Source of the DNA: Neospora caninum Liverpool
Taxonomy: Eukaryota > Apicomplexa > Conoidasida > Eucoccidiorida > Sarcocystidae
Length of the DNA stretch: 64,000 nt
Direction of reading: 5' to 3'
Assembly: GCF_000208865.1 (NCBI RefSeq)
Contig: NC_018386.1
Coordinates: 1,302,001 to 1,366,000 of the forward strand
The notes beneath the pieces are model-generated. The model did no database searches and was not told the DNA's origin. It saw only the letters and a program-made list of their open reading frames with translations. Position 1 is the first letter of the stretch, and each line of letters opens with the position of its first letter. This document shows, one piece after another, positions 1 to 11,433 of the stretch. The translations under genes were made by a program, and so were the position numbers.

Positions 1-109
1 TATCCATAGAGAACTGTTTTTGCACAAACAAGCAGTTTGGTACTTGACAACATAACAAAGCTCATTTCCCTTTCTACTGAAACCATGTTGGCATCTCCTG
101 CAGGTTCCC

Positions 110-1929
110 TTATTCTGGCAACGAGAGGCTGTGGTCAGCATTTACAAGTCCATCCCAGCGCTCTCGAGGGTCCCTTCTCAGGTTGCTAGGCTTCGCGTCT
201 GTAGCAGCTTCGACAAGGCCTGGAAAGAAATGGGAATGATAACGCCCAGGTATACGCGTGTCTTCGGTGTTTCGTGCACTCACCAATTTTCTTATTCTCG
301 CGATCAAAGATCGCGTAGAATTTTCTGATGAAAACCTCACCAAGAACCTGCAATCTCATTCCTACGCTTTGAGACCAGGCGTATCCAGGTGTTTAATCAA
401 CGTACGAAGGTGCGGACAGGGTGTCGCTTCAACTCCAGAGGCATGAATGCCGCGGGGCATGAAGTGGAATCATCTGACGGTTTCAGGTTATCAACTACAT
501 AGTCGTCGGGCGTCAGTTCGAACTCTATCTCCCGTCCAGCTTCTTGTTCGATTATGACAGTCAGAGACTTCATGGCAAGTTTGCGTTCGCAGCGTGGTGC
601 TGCTCCGAGCATCGTGAGTATATGATGGATGTCGGCCCTGGGTCCGCCAATGCTAGAAGTTCCGGTGTCTAAAACAGCTGCGCATCTGCTCGCAGCAGAG
701 TCGAAACAAAGATCGAGTCTGACACCGTCGACTTTGAAATCGATCAGTGGCATTGCCCAGCCTTTTTGAGGAAGCATGCCAATCCACTGAATGGGTTTCC
801 CTGGCTGAACAAATCTGAACCAACGCCGTTTTGTGCCGAACTGTTTGATACCGGAATCATATCCGGGTCTAATCTGCCGACCTGGGATCAAATCCTCCAA
901 AACTTATTACACCGCCCAAAGCGCTGCGTCTGGACAGGTAGAAGGCGAAAACCCTGTCGGTTATAATACCCTCGTTTTTCATATTATCGAGTAAATCTTT
1001 TTCTCCGGTGAGTTCAGTCGAGCCAGCTAAGCGGGAACCACTTAACAATGGCACACGTGTGTACAAGAGAGAGCACTCACCCAGCCCTACGATTCCGTCA
1101 AACGCTGAATATATTCGTAAACATACCCGTTTTGACTGTCTATGGCCGGGTATGCAATCTTACGTAGATTTGCAAACGGCTCGTCCGTCTGATCAACCAC
1201 GAGTCCGATAGCTTGGCTGGGGATCCTGAAGATTCGCGAGTCGGTCGTTACCCCAGAACGAACAAAATTAAGCAGACATACACTACATCTCCGATTTTGA
1301 CTGTCTCTAACGCTTTTCGGTAAACGATGCGCCCGGTTCCGAAGGTAACGGCGACACTCTCGTTCCACCCAGTGTTACCGTGGTCGCGACAGCTTGACGA
1401 GCGGCTACAGTCCAAGCGGGAATGAGTTCTGCATGAGGAAGACTGGCACTCTTTTGAAGGGATCCAAAACTGATGGCTGCCTGAGCACGGCAATGAATGC
1501 GGTCAGCAGTGCAGAAGACGAAAGAAAACCTAACCAGAATCAAACACGACTTTGAACAATGAAGGTGGGGTGCCGACAGAGATCTCTCCGAAATACCTGC
1601 GGAAGCATTTCTTATGGAGCTGATGCATTCGGATGGACGATCGCCGGGAAGATTTCGGCGACTTACTGCGTGCTCCGGTGATTTCGCAGGGCCAGAGACA
1701 ATAGGCGCGTATGTGGCCAGTCGTGTCTCTGAATACGGCGGACCAGCTTCTTTTCTATATTTAGTGCTACGTGATCTCGGGCAACTGATACGATAAAAAA
1801 GCCTCTGTGGAGCTAACCTGTGAGTGCGCCCTGCGCTGCGGGGGACGCTGTACACCACTTTGCTTTGTAACCGACTCCAGCGAAGGGAAGAGTCAGCAGA
1901 ATCACTGCAATAGCCTTGGACAGTCCCAT
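110..1929 (-). CDS. secreted pepsin-family aspartyl protease, 424 aa, ten exons
   Basis: Exons (high to low): 1929-1818, 1754-1667, 1596-1535, 1480-1282, 1225-1164, 1104-1081, 1026-882, 814-406, 347-284, 219-110. All nine junctions are GT-AG and agree in phase, giving 424 residues. The start at 1929 opens a hydrophobic signal peptide (MGLSKAIAVILLTLPFAG). Family landmarks in order: QYFGEISVGTPP, first active-site loop FDSG (Asp about residue 86, split by an intron), FWIPSKEC, flap FGTG (about 134), PFDGIVGLG, second loop VLDTGTSS (Asp about 280), then VLGEVFIRKFYAIFDREN near the end. Both catalytic aspartates are present. Oddities: DSG replaces the usual DTG, Phe replaces the flap Tyr, one exon is 24 nt, and introns are only 54-70 nt. 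Known family role: endopeptidase in the secretory/endosomal route. Which coccidian ASP paralogue this is cannot be told from here. Confidence 0.95.
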
Positions 1930-4404
1930 TATGCCACTGCAGTACTGCCGTTGTTAATGTGGAGCAGACCATAGGCAATCAGCCTCGGTAGGTGTGGCTT
2001 AACCGCGAAGTGCGACCAGGTGCATTCCCTCTCGTGCCCCGTGCTAGGCTCCGTTCTTGGTGCCATGTTCGTACGCATTCCAGGTGTCACTACAGCCTTC
2101 TTCGGTACTTGCTGTTTCGGCCCCTGGTCACCGGCTGTTCATTCGTAGACGGTTCGCTTTAAATTCGCACAATTTCCGTAAGCTTCCCACGGGGTCCTGG
2201 AAGGCTGTACGACTGCCCGAAAAGGACACACGAGCAATTCATTGCCAACACAACCTCCGGTGCTGCACCTACCAGGGGAATCGTAGTAATGCAGTCGCAC
2301 TGGGACCCAGTTCCCCACGCTCGACACCAAAAACTGTAAGTACGCCTTCGTGGTAGAAGGGCTCACGCATTACCATGTTAATTCCTCCTTTTGTTAGTTG
2401 TGTGTCAAACGATGAATGTACAGAATCCCGAGATGCCGACCTGCCTCCTTCCCACCTCGATAGTACTGCACTGCTCTGCCATCAGACGAGATAGACGCAC
2501 ACCGTTTAAGCGTATGTAACGCTACAGAAGTACAAGGAGTTTCGTGTCCGCCTGTTAGAATCTGACGAAGTGCTCGGAGATAAGCGAATCGGCCGAGTTG
2601 AGTGTTTGCTTTTACAGTATAGTGACTATTGCCCTGCCATTCCTGGATGGAGTAGCGAGGCCGGGGCTACACCCCATGATTGCTATGGCGTCACAAACCG
2701 GCATGTAGCCTGTGTACGCCGCCAGTGTGTCGGCCCCTTGTTAAAGACATGCAACCGATGGAGAATCGGCTACGAGGAAGTGGATTTGAGGAGCAACTAA
2801 CCGACCGCGGATATTTCCCCCTCTTAATTTTCTGATGCCTCATACGGTCCCAGTGGATCTGCGTGGATCGAGTTCGGAGGTGCAGCAGTACTGGACAATC
2901 ATATGTCTTGTGCTTGCAGCCCCCGCGGAAATAGACGATGTAAAAAATGGTAAGATAACCAGGCGCTCAACAGGTGCTGTTGTAGGTTCTGCCAAATCGT
3001 AGTCTTGATAAGCGCAGAATCCACAACCGATGCGTCAGCCACCACAGCAATCTCCGTCACTGGAAGACGCTCTGAGCGGCCACGGGCATCCACTTCCCAG
3101 GACGAACTAACGGTAGAACACATTGGCTTGTCAACCTGCAGCAGAGACTAGATTACACAGTACATCCTGGTGTCGTTAACAACCGGGGCTCCTCTCCCAC
3201 CCGGTACGCGAAAAGCACAATTGCTATTACGAGAGGATGCCGGGACCAAATTCGACTTCTACCACACTCTCCCTGTTCAGTGTTGCTTCAGCCTTAGCGG
3301 CTTTCATGAGTGCGTCTGCTGCCGCATCACTGTCCGCCGCTGCGGCCGCCGCCGCAGCGGCTTCGCGTAGGACGAGTAATCTTGACCGCAGCAAAGCGAG
3401 CCTCTGTTTCTTGGTCTCTTGAACTTCCTCTCGTCTCCTATAGGCACAGGCAAACCCCACAAGCAATGCGTATAAGTCAAAATGGTGTTCATGGAATCAG
3501 CCTCATCCTGTCAAGGCCATCAATAACGTGGCAAATATTTATTGCTGATCGACTTCACTTCTACCTGATGTCTGCCTAACATGTATTTTACAGAACATCA
3601 TCTTCGCTGCTCCTCCCTCGTCGCGCAGAGTACTCGAGCACGGCCCGTCCACTGTGGTTACCACTTTCTGTTAGAATACTGTAGACTCACCCCCTCCCCC
3701 ACATTTTGTTCTGCCTCTTGCCACACAAAAACGCCTTCCCCGTGTCTCTCTCACCTCTCAGTTTCTTTGCTGAGAGCACAGAGAAACTGTTTCTGCTCTG
3801 TCGTCGTTCGCCTGTCGTCTTCCGTCCTCGGGGTGACTGCAGACAGTCTCGAACGAACACGGTGCACAAGTCTTAACACGCGTCGAGCAGTCAAAAAATT
3901 GGTTTGAAAAACACGTGCCGCTGCGCGTACTAGCATGGTTCGACACATGGCGTCGATTCATTGACAACAACTCAGGAAAATTCTCAGCAAATGCAAAACC
4001 TAAAACGATGCCAAAATTCCGCTTCCCTTTGGGATAAAGGGCCGAAAGGTTCCCAACTCCGATATCTACTAGAGACGGTGGGGGTCAAAAGTGTCCGGCA
4101 TTGCGAGAGGTACATGGCACGAGGAGCAGCTGCCGCTGTACTGTATCATCATGTTGCTTTCGAGTAAGCACCTGGCTCAAACGAGTGACCGTGGCTACTC
4201 GTGGTCCCCAGGGCGTGACGTCGGATTGACGAAACGCCGGAACGATTCAGCTCCACATACGTTTCTTTTACGCACTCGAGGAGTGTTATAACATCATATC
4301 GTATGCCACCGTGGGGAGACCTCCGTTTGCTGTTAGATGGCTTCTGTTTCCCCTAGCAAATCAACCCCATAATCCTGCGAGCTACGCCAAAAACGCCTCT
4401 GCCC
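1930..4404. other. stretch without a confident gene; possible exons on minus strand
   Basis: No complete gene was recognised. On the minus strand two open stretches look coding: about 3466-3225, which holds an Arg/Lys/Leu-rich helix (REEVQETKKQRLALLRSRLL) followed by nine alanines, and about 3135-2960, which contains VTEIAVVADASVVDSALIKT. The intervening gap has a plausible acceptor near 3139, but the phases I tried did not join. These could be exons of a small-intron gene like the neighbouring protease, or chance open frames. Confidence 0.3.
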
Positions 4405-6286
4405 TCATTCGGGTTGCCGACGGCATGGTATCCATTCAATGACTGCCTTGCCTCCCCAGGCAAGGCGAAACACAAGGCACTGACGAAAGCCTATCATTCC
4501 AAATTGGACCAAACGTGGTAGGTGTGTTGTGGAAGACTGACAGTCTCTGTCTTGCTGCCAGTGGCTTTGTTGCTCGACCTCTCGAAAGCCGAAATTCGCA
4601 TCCACTGGATCATCCAGCACTTCGTCACTCCACCTCGCGTCGCTCCACATTGTTCCACCTGCCTTCATTCTTTGCCGTTCATAAGATATCGCCTGGCTGG
4701 CTCCTCCAGAAATCCCTCGCTCCTCGCCCCCACTCGTGAACCGCATAGCGGGAGCATCGCCCTCGCCAAAAAGGAAACTACCCCCGGGTTCTCTGCGTGA
4801 CAGATTGCCCGCACGCGAGACCGAGCCTGGGTGCGTTGAAGACGGGGGTGCACGCCAGATCTTGTCCTCGAAGTCTATCAACTGGCGGGCGCCTACAGGA
4901 GCCGCCGAAGCGTCCTTGCGTCCTGAGACTGACAGGCCGAGCACATCACCGGCGCAGGCACTGCACCGAAAAGTCGGTCGGCGCTTCTCTGTTTGACAAG
5001 AATACAGGGGGATCACTTCCATGCCGAGAAAAGAAACACTGCCAATCTGGTCGATGCTAGGGCTCCGATACAACCGGACAACAGCCGGGCACTGTGTGGC
5101 ATACGAGTGCAGGATGAGATCACTTCGGCTTGTTGACGTCGCTGCTAGACTACGAATGCATGCACGTAGTGCTTCAGCTAGGACAACGGATGCCTGAACC
5201 CCATGCGTGTCTGCCATCGCATCAGGGGCTTTTATCACACACCCTCTGCCACATAGGAATACCGCAGCCAACGACCTCTCACAGTTCCTCGACACACTCT
5301 GAAGCGGTATCGACTTCTCCCTTCCGACACACCAGGCACAAAATCCTGAATAAGACGCATCGGTTAATATCAGGACGCCGCGCCTCCCCTGCCTTTGCCT
5401 TCGTTCGGGAAAAGGCAGTTCACACTCACTAACATCGTCGTAGAGTTTCGCCTTCTCCTCGAGCTTCCGCCGTGAGGCCTCGACGGTCTTCGCATGGGCC
5501 GCAAGGAATTGCTCATCTGTCGCCGCTCTCTCTTCGACTCGCGGGTTCTTCCCCGCCATCAGACGACCCTGCCAGTCGAGAGGCTGAAGGAAGAACCAGG
5601 GAAGAGAAGCAAGGACGGCGACATGCACCGCCAAGCACAGCGGCGAGAAACTGCTGCACAGGTGCGTCGGCGACAGAGGCGTGACGTGCTCACCCCCGTC
5701 GGCGTGGAGCAGGCAAGGCGTGGGAGAGGCGACCTAAACGATCGCGTCAGAGAACAGGGAGATGCGCCAGCGAAAACTGTAGCTTAATACGATGCTTTCT
5801 CTCTGCATTCGCAAGGGATGGAGACGTCGCATTTGACAGTCTATAACCCTCAACTCCGCTTACTTTTTTCGACGGCCTCCCCCACCGTCTCACGGAACCT
5901 AGTTGCACGACTCCATCCACGCATCCAAGGTCTTCCTCGACATCGGAGTCGCGTGACCGCCTTCGTCTTCTCCGCACTCTCCCTTCCTCATCTGCCTCCG
6001 TGTCCACTCCCCGTTCTCTTCCGCGCAACCTCTGATCGCCGTCTCCCGCCTTTGTCCCAGGCAACCCTGCCGCGCTCTCTGGCACTCCCTTTCGCCCTGC
6101 GGGCCCGAGCTGGACGGAGCCGCGGCCGTCAAAGCCGGGGAGACGCTCAAGAGGCTTCTGCTGTTGCTCTTGCTGCAGACTGAAGATCTGGTTCGACAGC
6201 GTATACAGCGAGGATTCAGACACGCCCCCGATCTTGACTGCCCTCCTGGGTAGGAGGGAACTCTCGGTCAGCCATCCGTAGGACAT
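4405..6286 (-). CDS. CCDC174-like coiled-coil protein, three exons, about 359 aa
   Basis: Exons 6286-5864, 5568-5430 and 4922-4405, phases 0 and 1, all GT-AG. The ATG at 6286 sits in a good context (acaaaaATGtcc). The N-terminal part carries ESSLYTLSNQIFSLQQEQQQ, resembling the opening helix of CCDC174 (LVDLKAELFRKQEEF). Exon 2 holds ASRRKLEEKAKLYDDVS, close to the family signature REKLEEKAKLYEKM, and exon 3 continues with QLIDFEDKIW, comparable to the family's YLVDF segment. Between them is an Arg/Glu-rich spacer with a run of basic residues, a possible nuclear localisation signal. CCDC174 of animals is a nuclear protein linked to the exon-junction complex; role here is inference. The family WVDYVDSLGR segment was not seen, and the last 60 residues look unlike the family, so the 3' end may be mis-modelled. 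Shares its 5' intergenic region with the CINP-like gene. Confidence 0.6.
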
Positions 6287-7957
6287 TTTTGTCCCGTGCG
6301 TGGCCGCGCCCCCGCCGATGGGGGGAGGTAACGGGGAAAGGTGGAGGAAGGTGCACAGACCAGCAGAAAGGAGAAGCGCGTTCCGGCCACGGTGAGGCGG
6401 TTCGCGGCAAGGCGAGAGCGTCAAGAAGCGGGAAGGTGAAAGGGAAGTGAAGAACAAAGTCAGGAGCCAAGCGAGAGCGAGAACAAGAACGGAGCGTAGA
6501 CTCTGGACAAATAAAAAGAAACCAAGGACTATGGATCACACTACAGACAGAAATGGAAGCAGAGCACGGTATTGTGGTGAAGAGCATCACCTGGTGCCTC
6601 TGTGCTCCGCCGCAGCCTGGCTGGACGCCCGTGCGACGCCACTGACGACAGGCTGTTGACAGGTGCCTGCAGCGGCGGCAGAATGATCCCTCAAAGAAAA
6701 GGCTAGCGATTGAAGAGATCGCTTGTTTTCGCTCACGGAGGAAAGGCACCACGACCGGTCGGCTTTGCATTCTGCCCGGTGCCTGCCAAGGCCGAACTCA
6801 GCATTTCGAGTCGACTGACCTGAGGCGGCTGCGCTGCGCGGGAGAGAACGCGAGAGGAAACGACTGGGCTGCTAGGCAGATCAGCAACATCGTACGGGGA
6901 GTGATATGTCACCCCAGATTATTTACAGGCTTCTTCTGGGCGCTCCACGCCGCCGCCTCAGGCTCAGGAGGCTGAGACCTGGAAGAGGGACGCCTCCTTA
7001 TCGTAAAGCAGACGAAGAACGGACGCTCACTCGCTGTCGCGTCTGCCTCCAAAGAGCGATTTTTCTCCTTGTCGCAGGAAACGTCGTGTGAACGCAAACA
7101 AAAGGCACGATACGACCAAAGAGTGGGGGCGCGACGACGCCGCAGGCTCTCAAGATCAACCGGGTCCGACTTTTGACCAGCTTCATTCGACTAGGGCACG
7201 AAGGCGCACCTTCGGGCGGTAACCGCACTGCGAGCAGAAGACGGAAGGGGATCTTGCCGGGTCAGGAACCGCAACGACGGGAAAAGCTTTAGCGCTCGAT
7301 GTGCCTTGAGGACGGAGAATACACATCCATGAAACAGGAACGTACGCTGGGAAAACGGGGCAGAGAAAACGAGAAAGGAACACTCCAGACGCACAAACTA
7401 CGAAACTTGACGCGGAAATTCTCACCGGCGACTCACTGGTGAGTCGTGTGCATGCATAATGCAACTTCCCCGCCGTGCGCCGTAAATCTACGCCTCGACA
7501 CTCCTCATCAATGAAGCTTCACAGCATTTTTTCCCTTCCTTGCGCTGCAAAAACGTTTCTCCTTCCCTCATTTCAGAACTCCTTTTATCGACTTGATGTC
7601 GCTGAGGCAGGCATCGAAGGCAAAGCCCATCTTGGCCGCGCGAGCGAGAAACCGCATGCATGCGCTACGCGGCGGTCGCGCCTCCCAGTCACTCGAGAGA
7701 CACGGCAAATATGAGCAGCAGCTAAAGCTGACTGTTCTCCCTGCTTCGTTTTCTTCTCTTTTCCGCTCTCTTCCTTGGTGGTGAAGAGGGCCGTACTTTT
7801 GCCTGCCTCTTCAGCCCCGCCTTCCTCGAGTTGTGGTTGACTCTCCCAATTCTTGCCAGAGAGGGCTGCATTCCACGCTGGGCTGTCCAGGCATCGAGGC
7901 AGCATCGCGTTTCCGGCCGTCTATGGCAAATCTCTCTCTCATCTCTTTTTTATCAGG
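6287..7957. promoter_or_regulatory. divergent 5' intergenic region between CCDC174-like and CINP-like genes
   Basis: About 1.67 kb separates the two outward-facing start codons, so both promoters and 5' leaders should lie here. It contains pyrimidine-rich stretches and a short GCATGC-type element (catgcatgcgc, about 7655). I saw no TATA box with confidence and no coding frame that makes sense on either strand. Confidence 0.45.
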
Positions 7958-9178
7958 ATGACTGAGGAGACGTGCGGTGTCTCCTCTCCTTTGCGTCAGT
8001 CTTCGTCTTCCATCTGTGGGTCTACAGCTTCTTCTTCGCGGGACGGTGCGCCTTCTTTTCCTGCCAACGGCGTCTTGGGGAAAGAAACAGCGTCTTCCGC
8101 CTCACCATCCGCGTGTCCCCGCGCTGACTCTTCGCCTTCGTCCACTCCATGTCCCTCCGCTTGCTCACCCGCCACACCGTGTTCCTCCTCCCGTGCGCCG
8201 TTCCCGTCTCTTCCCTCTTCGTCTGCCTCGTCTTCTCCGTCTTTTTCCTCCCTCTCGTGTCTCTTCAACGGTACCCTACACCGCCTGCACGCGACCAGCG
8301 AGGCTGCGGCTGCCCTCGGAAAGAGTGCCTCCTCCCTCCTCGAGGAGCTCTACGCGGTCGTTCTCGAACGCGACGCGCTGGAGGAAAATGAGCAACGCCA
8401 GAAGCAGAAACGAGACCGCGTGGAAGCGACGGGCGAAAGCGACGGCGAGGGTAAAGACGCCTGCGTATCGCCTGCAGGCGAACGTGTGGTGAATCGGTTG
8501 GAACGTCTCTTGCTCTCTCTCCAGAGCATTCTGAATCAGGAGAGAGAACTCGCTCTCCAAGGACAAGAAGCTGTCGGGTCGCTGGACGCCGCTCTCCGCC
8601 TCCACCTGAAGGCCGAGCCTTCGTTTTTGGGCGCCGGCGGGACGGACAGGAAAGCGCCGGAACGGGGAACGGAAACAAACGCACGGCAGGGCGACGCTGC
8701 ATCTCCCTGGCCTTCTTCCACAGCATCCTCCTCTCTTGCCTTCCCGTCCTGCTCTTCCGCGTCGGGCTCTTCCGTGTCGTCGCCTTTGGCTGCCTCGCCA
8801 ACTGCCTGGGACACTCAGCAGGGAAGCGGGGTCGGGAGCGGCAGGGAGAGTGTGCACGTCGAGCGGGCTCGGCGAGAGAAGGAAGCCGTCTGCGCGTTCC
8901 TCGTTCTCTGCAGCCGCCTGGCCTCTTCCCTGGAAGAAGACGTGCAGTTCAAACAAAGCGTGAAGGAAGAACTGTGTCACTTCGCCCCGGCGGAGACCCT
9001 CCGAGCTGCAAAAATCGCTTTCCTCGCGGAGCCGTACGTCTGGGAGCAGACCGACCTTCTCCAGAAGGCTCGCCTCTGCCTGGACGCGTGGACTCGATCG
9101 ACTGCGAGAGAAGGCGAGGACGCCGAGAATCAGGAGCCCCGGGAGACAGAACCCGACGCAGCGGCAAGGTCGAGATAG
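7958..9178 (+). CDS. CINP-like protein (CDK2-interacting protein family), single exon, 406 aa
   Basis: The ATG at 7958 opens a 406-codon intronless frame ending with TAG at 9178. The first 100 residues are Ser/Pro-rich and low complexity. Three helical blocks follow: LHRLHATSEAAAALGKSASS (about residues 107-126), RLERLLLSLQSILNQERELA (about 180-200) and, near the C-terminus, EEDVQFKQSVKEELCHF then EPYVWEQTDLLQKARLCLDAW. The last block aligns by eye with the conserved C-terminal segment of CINP (KELLLKRTVAKELAH then QPYVESDSRLHLESMLL) with the same spacing. In animals CINP binds CDK2/CDC7 and ATRIP and also acts in ribosome maturation; in this parasite that is inference. Acidic and Ser-rich spacers make it longer than animal CINP (about 212 aa). 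It lies tail-to-tail with TERT. Confidence 0.62.
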   Translation: MTEETCGVSSPLRQSSSSICGSTASSSRDGAPSFPANGVLGKETASSASPSACPRADSSPSSTPCPSACSPATPCSSSRAPFPSLPSSSASSSPSFSSLSCLFNGTLHRLHATSEAAAALGKSASSLLEELYAVVLERDALEENEQRQKQKRDRVEATGESDGEGKDACVSPAGERVVNRLERLLLSLQSILNQERELALQGQEAVGSLDAALRLHLKAEPSFLGAGGTDRKAPERGTETNARQGDAASPWPSSTASSSLAFPSCSSASGSSVSSPLAASPTAWDTQQGSGVGSGRESVHVERARREKEAVCAFLVLCSRLASSLEEDVQFKQSVKEELCHFAPAETLRAAKIAFLAEPYVWEQTDLLQKARLCLDAWTRSTAREGEDAENQEPRETEPDAAARSR

Positions 9179-11131
9179 ACGGAAAGTCGAGATCGCTGGG
9201 CGTGGGGATGTACCGTTTCGTTCACGAACTCGCCGTTTTATTCGATGACCGCAGTGTTCACATTGTAGCTCACAGCGAATACACAGAGGAGTGGATACAC
9301 CCATGCTGCTGAAAAAGCGGATTCCAACTCCGCTTCGAGGCCGCCCGCTCGACTGCAGGCGTCGAAAACAGTCTGGAGCGTCCGCCGACCGAGTCGGCGA
9401 CGGGCCAAGGAGCGCACCGGAGGGCGGAGAGGCCATCGGCGCGTGGCGGATGGAGAGGAGAGAAGGCTTCGAACGTGGACACACAGACAACAACGGAGTC
9501 GAAGGGAAAACGGCGCGGAGAGGAGAGATTGTGGGAGGGAGGCTTGGGCGTTTCGCAGTCCGGAAACGAAGGACGGAGAGACACTCTTGTCAGGGAGAGA
9601 ACACATTTGAGCGGGCTCGCCAGAGCTTGCGTCTGCGTGCTACCACGGTAACGTTTTTCAAGTGGAGAGACATCCTGAAGGCCAACCGTGTGGGTGGGGC
9701 CGCGAAGCGCACGAAACAAACGAGACTGTGTCTCATGCCAAGGCTTTGTTCAGGGGACAGGTTTTTGTTTCTGTGTTTCAACGAGTTCCGCGAAGCGCTG
9801 CATGCGGGTTCACTGCAACAGACGGTAACGCGCGGGATGACGTTGGGCTTACTTAAAGGTGTACACTTGTTCTGACGGAGGATTTTGTTGAGTCGCGCTT
9901 GGCAGAAACACGAGGCAGCTTGCTATTGGCCAAAGGCGAACAAGCACTTGCAGAGCCCGTCGAAGGTTTGCAACATTTGCCATCAGCGGTTTACCTGTGA
10001 TCCTATATATGTATATAAATATTGAAACCCAGTGGAGTTAGGCAGACCTCGAGTCTTTTCCATTCTCAGCTTCAGGTCAGTGTCGGGTGTCCAGATTGGC
10101 TGCAGCGTCGAAGCCGATCCACTCGAGGGCCCTGCGCCGCGCGATGTGTGTCGTCCACCTGCGTTTGCACGGCGAGATGCGAACCTCTGGCGGGCGTAAG
10201 GACCTTCCCTGTCAGAGGCAGTCTCAGAGACCGGCCAGCAGCTCTAGCTGGACTGGTGTGCGAAGACAAGGGACTTAAGTCGGACGCTCGGATGCTGCGT
10301 GAGCGCTTGGGCGCTTTGCAGCACGCACCTGCGCGTTTCACGTTATTTCCGTAGAGAAGTAGACAGTCGCGCACAACAAAATGGCGGTGCATGCAGACGT
10401 CAGAATCCACTGGCCAAGGACGCCCTGCGTCTCGCCAATCGGCCGCTTCGTCGACTTCCCTCTTTGTCGCCGTCGGCAGAGAAAAGAGGAGCGCTAAGCT
10501 GACGTGCGGCGAGAGACACGGAAAACACCCGGGGTTCGATGGTCCAGTTCGCTTGCCTGTCGCTCTCCCGAGACGCCGTCTTCTCGGCGTGCCTTGTAGA
10601 CATGCCAACATGAACGCCGTCCGATCTCGCATCGTCACGGCAGGCTTGAAAAGGACGAACACGGTTTGCGATAGAACCGCAACACAAGGATATTTACACA
10701 GTTCAGCCCTGTATTATTTAACTCAGGTAATTGGTGTTAGGTTTGGGCGCCACAGGCACCTCACGACCAACCGCAGCTCTACACGGGACACGATCCACAA
10801 ACCGAAGGGCCGAGAGGCGAAGCGCTCTACGGCCGCCGGTATGACTTTGCGTCTCCTGGTCATCCGACAAGTCCGCAACAGCTCTCAACTTCCACCAGGC
10901 TCACAGACGGAAAGGGTGCGGAGAGGAGACGCAGCTGCAACGCCCTGAGCTACAGAGAGTTGCAAATGCATTCCTATTTAACCACACGCATGCATCCCTA
11001 TCTCTTTACAATACAGGTGCGCGACCGTGCTTAACAACGCCAAAGGCACGTGACAAAGTACACTCAGAACCCTCTGTTGTGACCCTATGAGTCTCATCTT
11101 ACAGTATGACAACGCCTCCCTACATCCCCCC

Positions 11132-11214
11132 TTATATATATACATATGTTCAGAAATATGTATATATGTATACGCATATATATATATATATATACATACA
11201 TACATATACATATA
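11132..11214. repeat. TA/CATA-rich microsatellite near the TERT 3' end
   Basis: Imperfect alternation of TA and CATA units over about 83 bp, 220-300 bp beyond the TERT stop codon on the minus strand. Likely polymorphic in length. Confidence 0.9.
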
Positions 11215-11366
11215 CGATTTTACGGCTGCCGCCGCGCTTCTTCTTTGTTCGCCCCGCACCTGTGCGAAGATGTCTGTTCTTCGATCGGAGCTTTCACAGA
11301 GAGTCGCGCGTCGCTTCCGGAGATCTTATTAGGCGACGCAACAGTCGCGAACTGGAGGAAAGACAC

Positions 11367-11384
11367 GGGGGGGGGGGGGGGGGG
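11367..11384. repeat. 18-G homopolymer (C-tract in the TERT 3' UTR sense)
   Basis: Eighteen consecutive G on the plus strand, 50 bp from the TERT stop codon, so read as poly-C in TERT pre-mRNA. The opposite DNA strand can form a G-quadruplex. Confidence 0.95.
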
Positions 11385-11433
11385 TCAGGCAAAAAGAGCG
11401 CGAGAAACCTGACACCTGCCCACGGCGAGCGCT

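Larger units (their letters stand above)
9179..11433. other. intergenic region between convergent CINP-like and TERT genes
   Basis: 2.25 kb carrying the 3' regions of both genes. No convincing coding frame was seen. It holds a short TA tract near 10005-10020, an 83-bp TA/CATA tract at 11132-11214 and an 18-G homopolymer at 11367-11384. The last two fall within about 300 bp of the TERT stop, so they are probably in the TERT 3' UTR or its terminator zone. Confidence 0.6.

Noticed and set aside
397..1066. Apparent frameshift in the second half of the aspartyl protease
   Set aside because: A 67-nt GT-AG intron (881-815) restores GGFDPR to FVQPGKP in phase, so the gene is intact.
1307..1978. 223-codon minus-strand frame overlapping the protease 5' exons
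   Set aside because: It is a shadow that reads through four introns of the protease in another frame.
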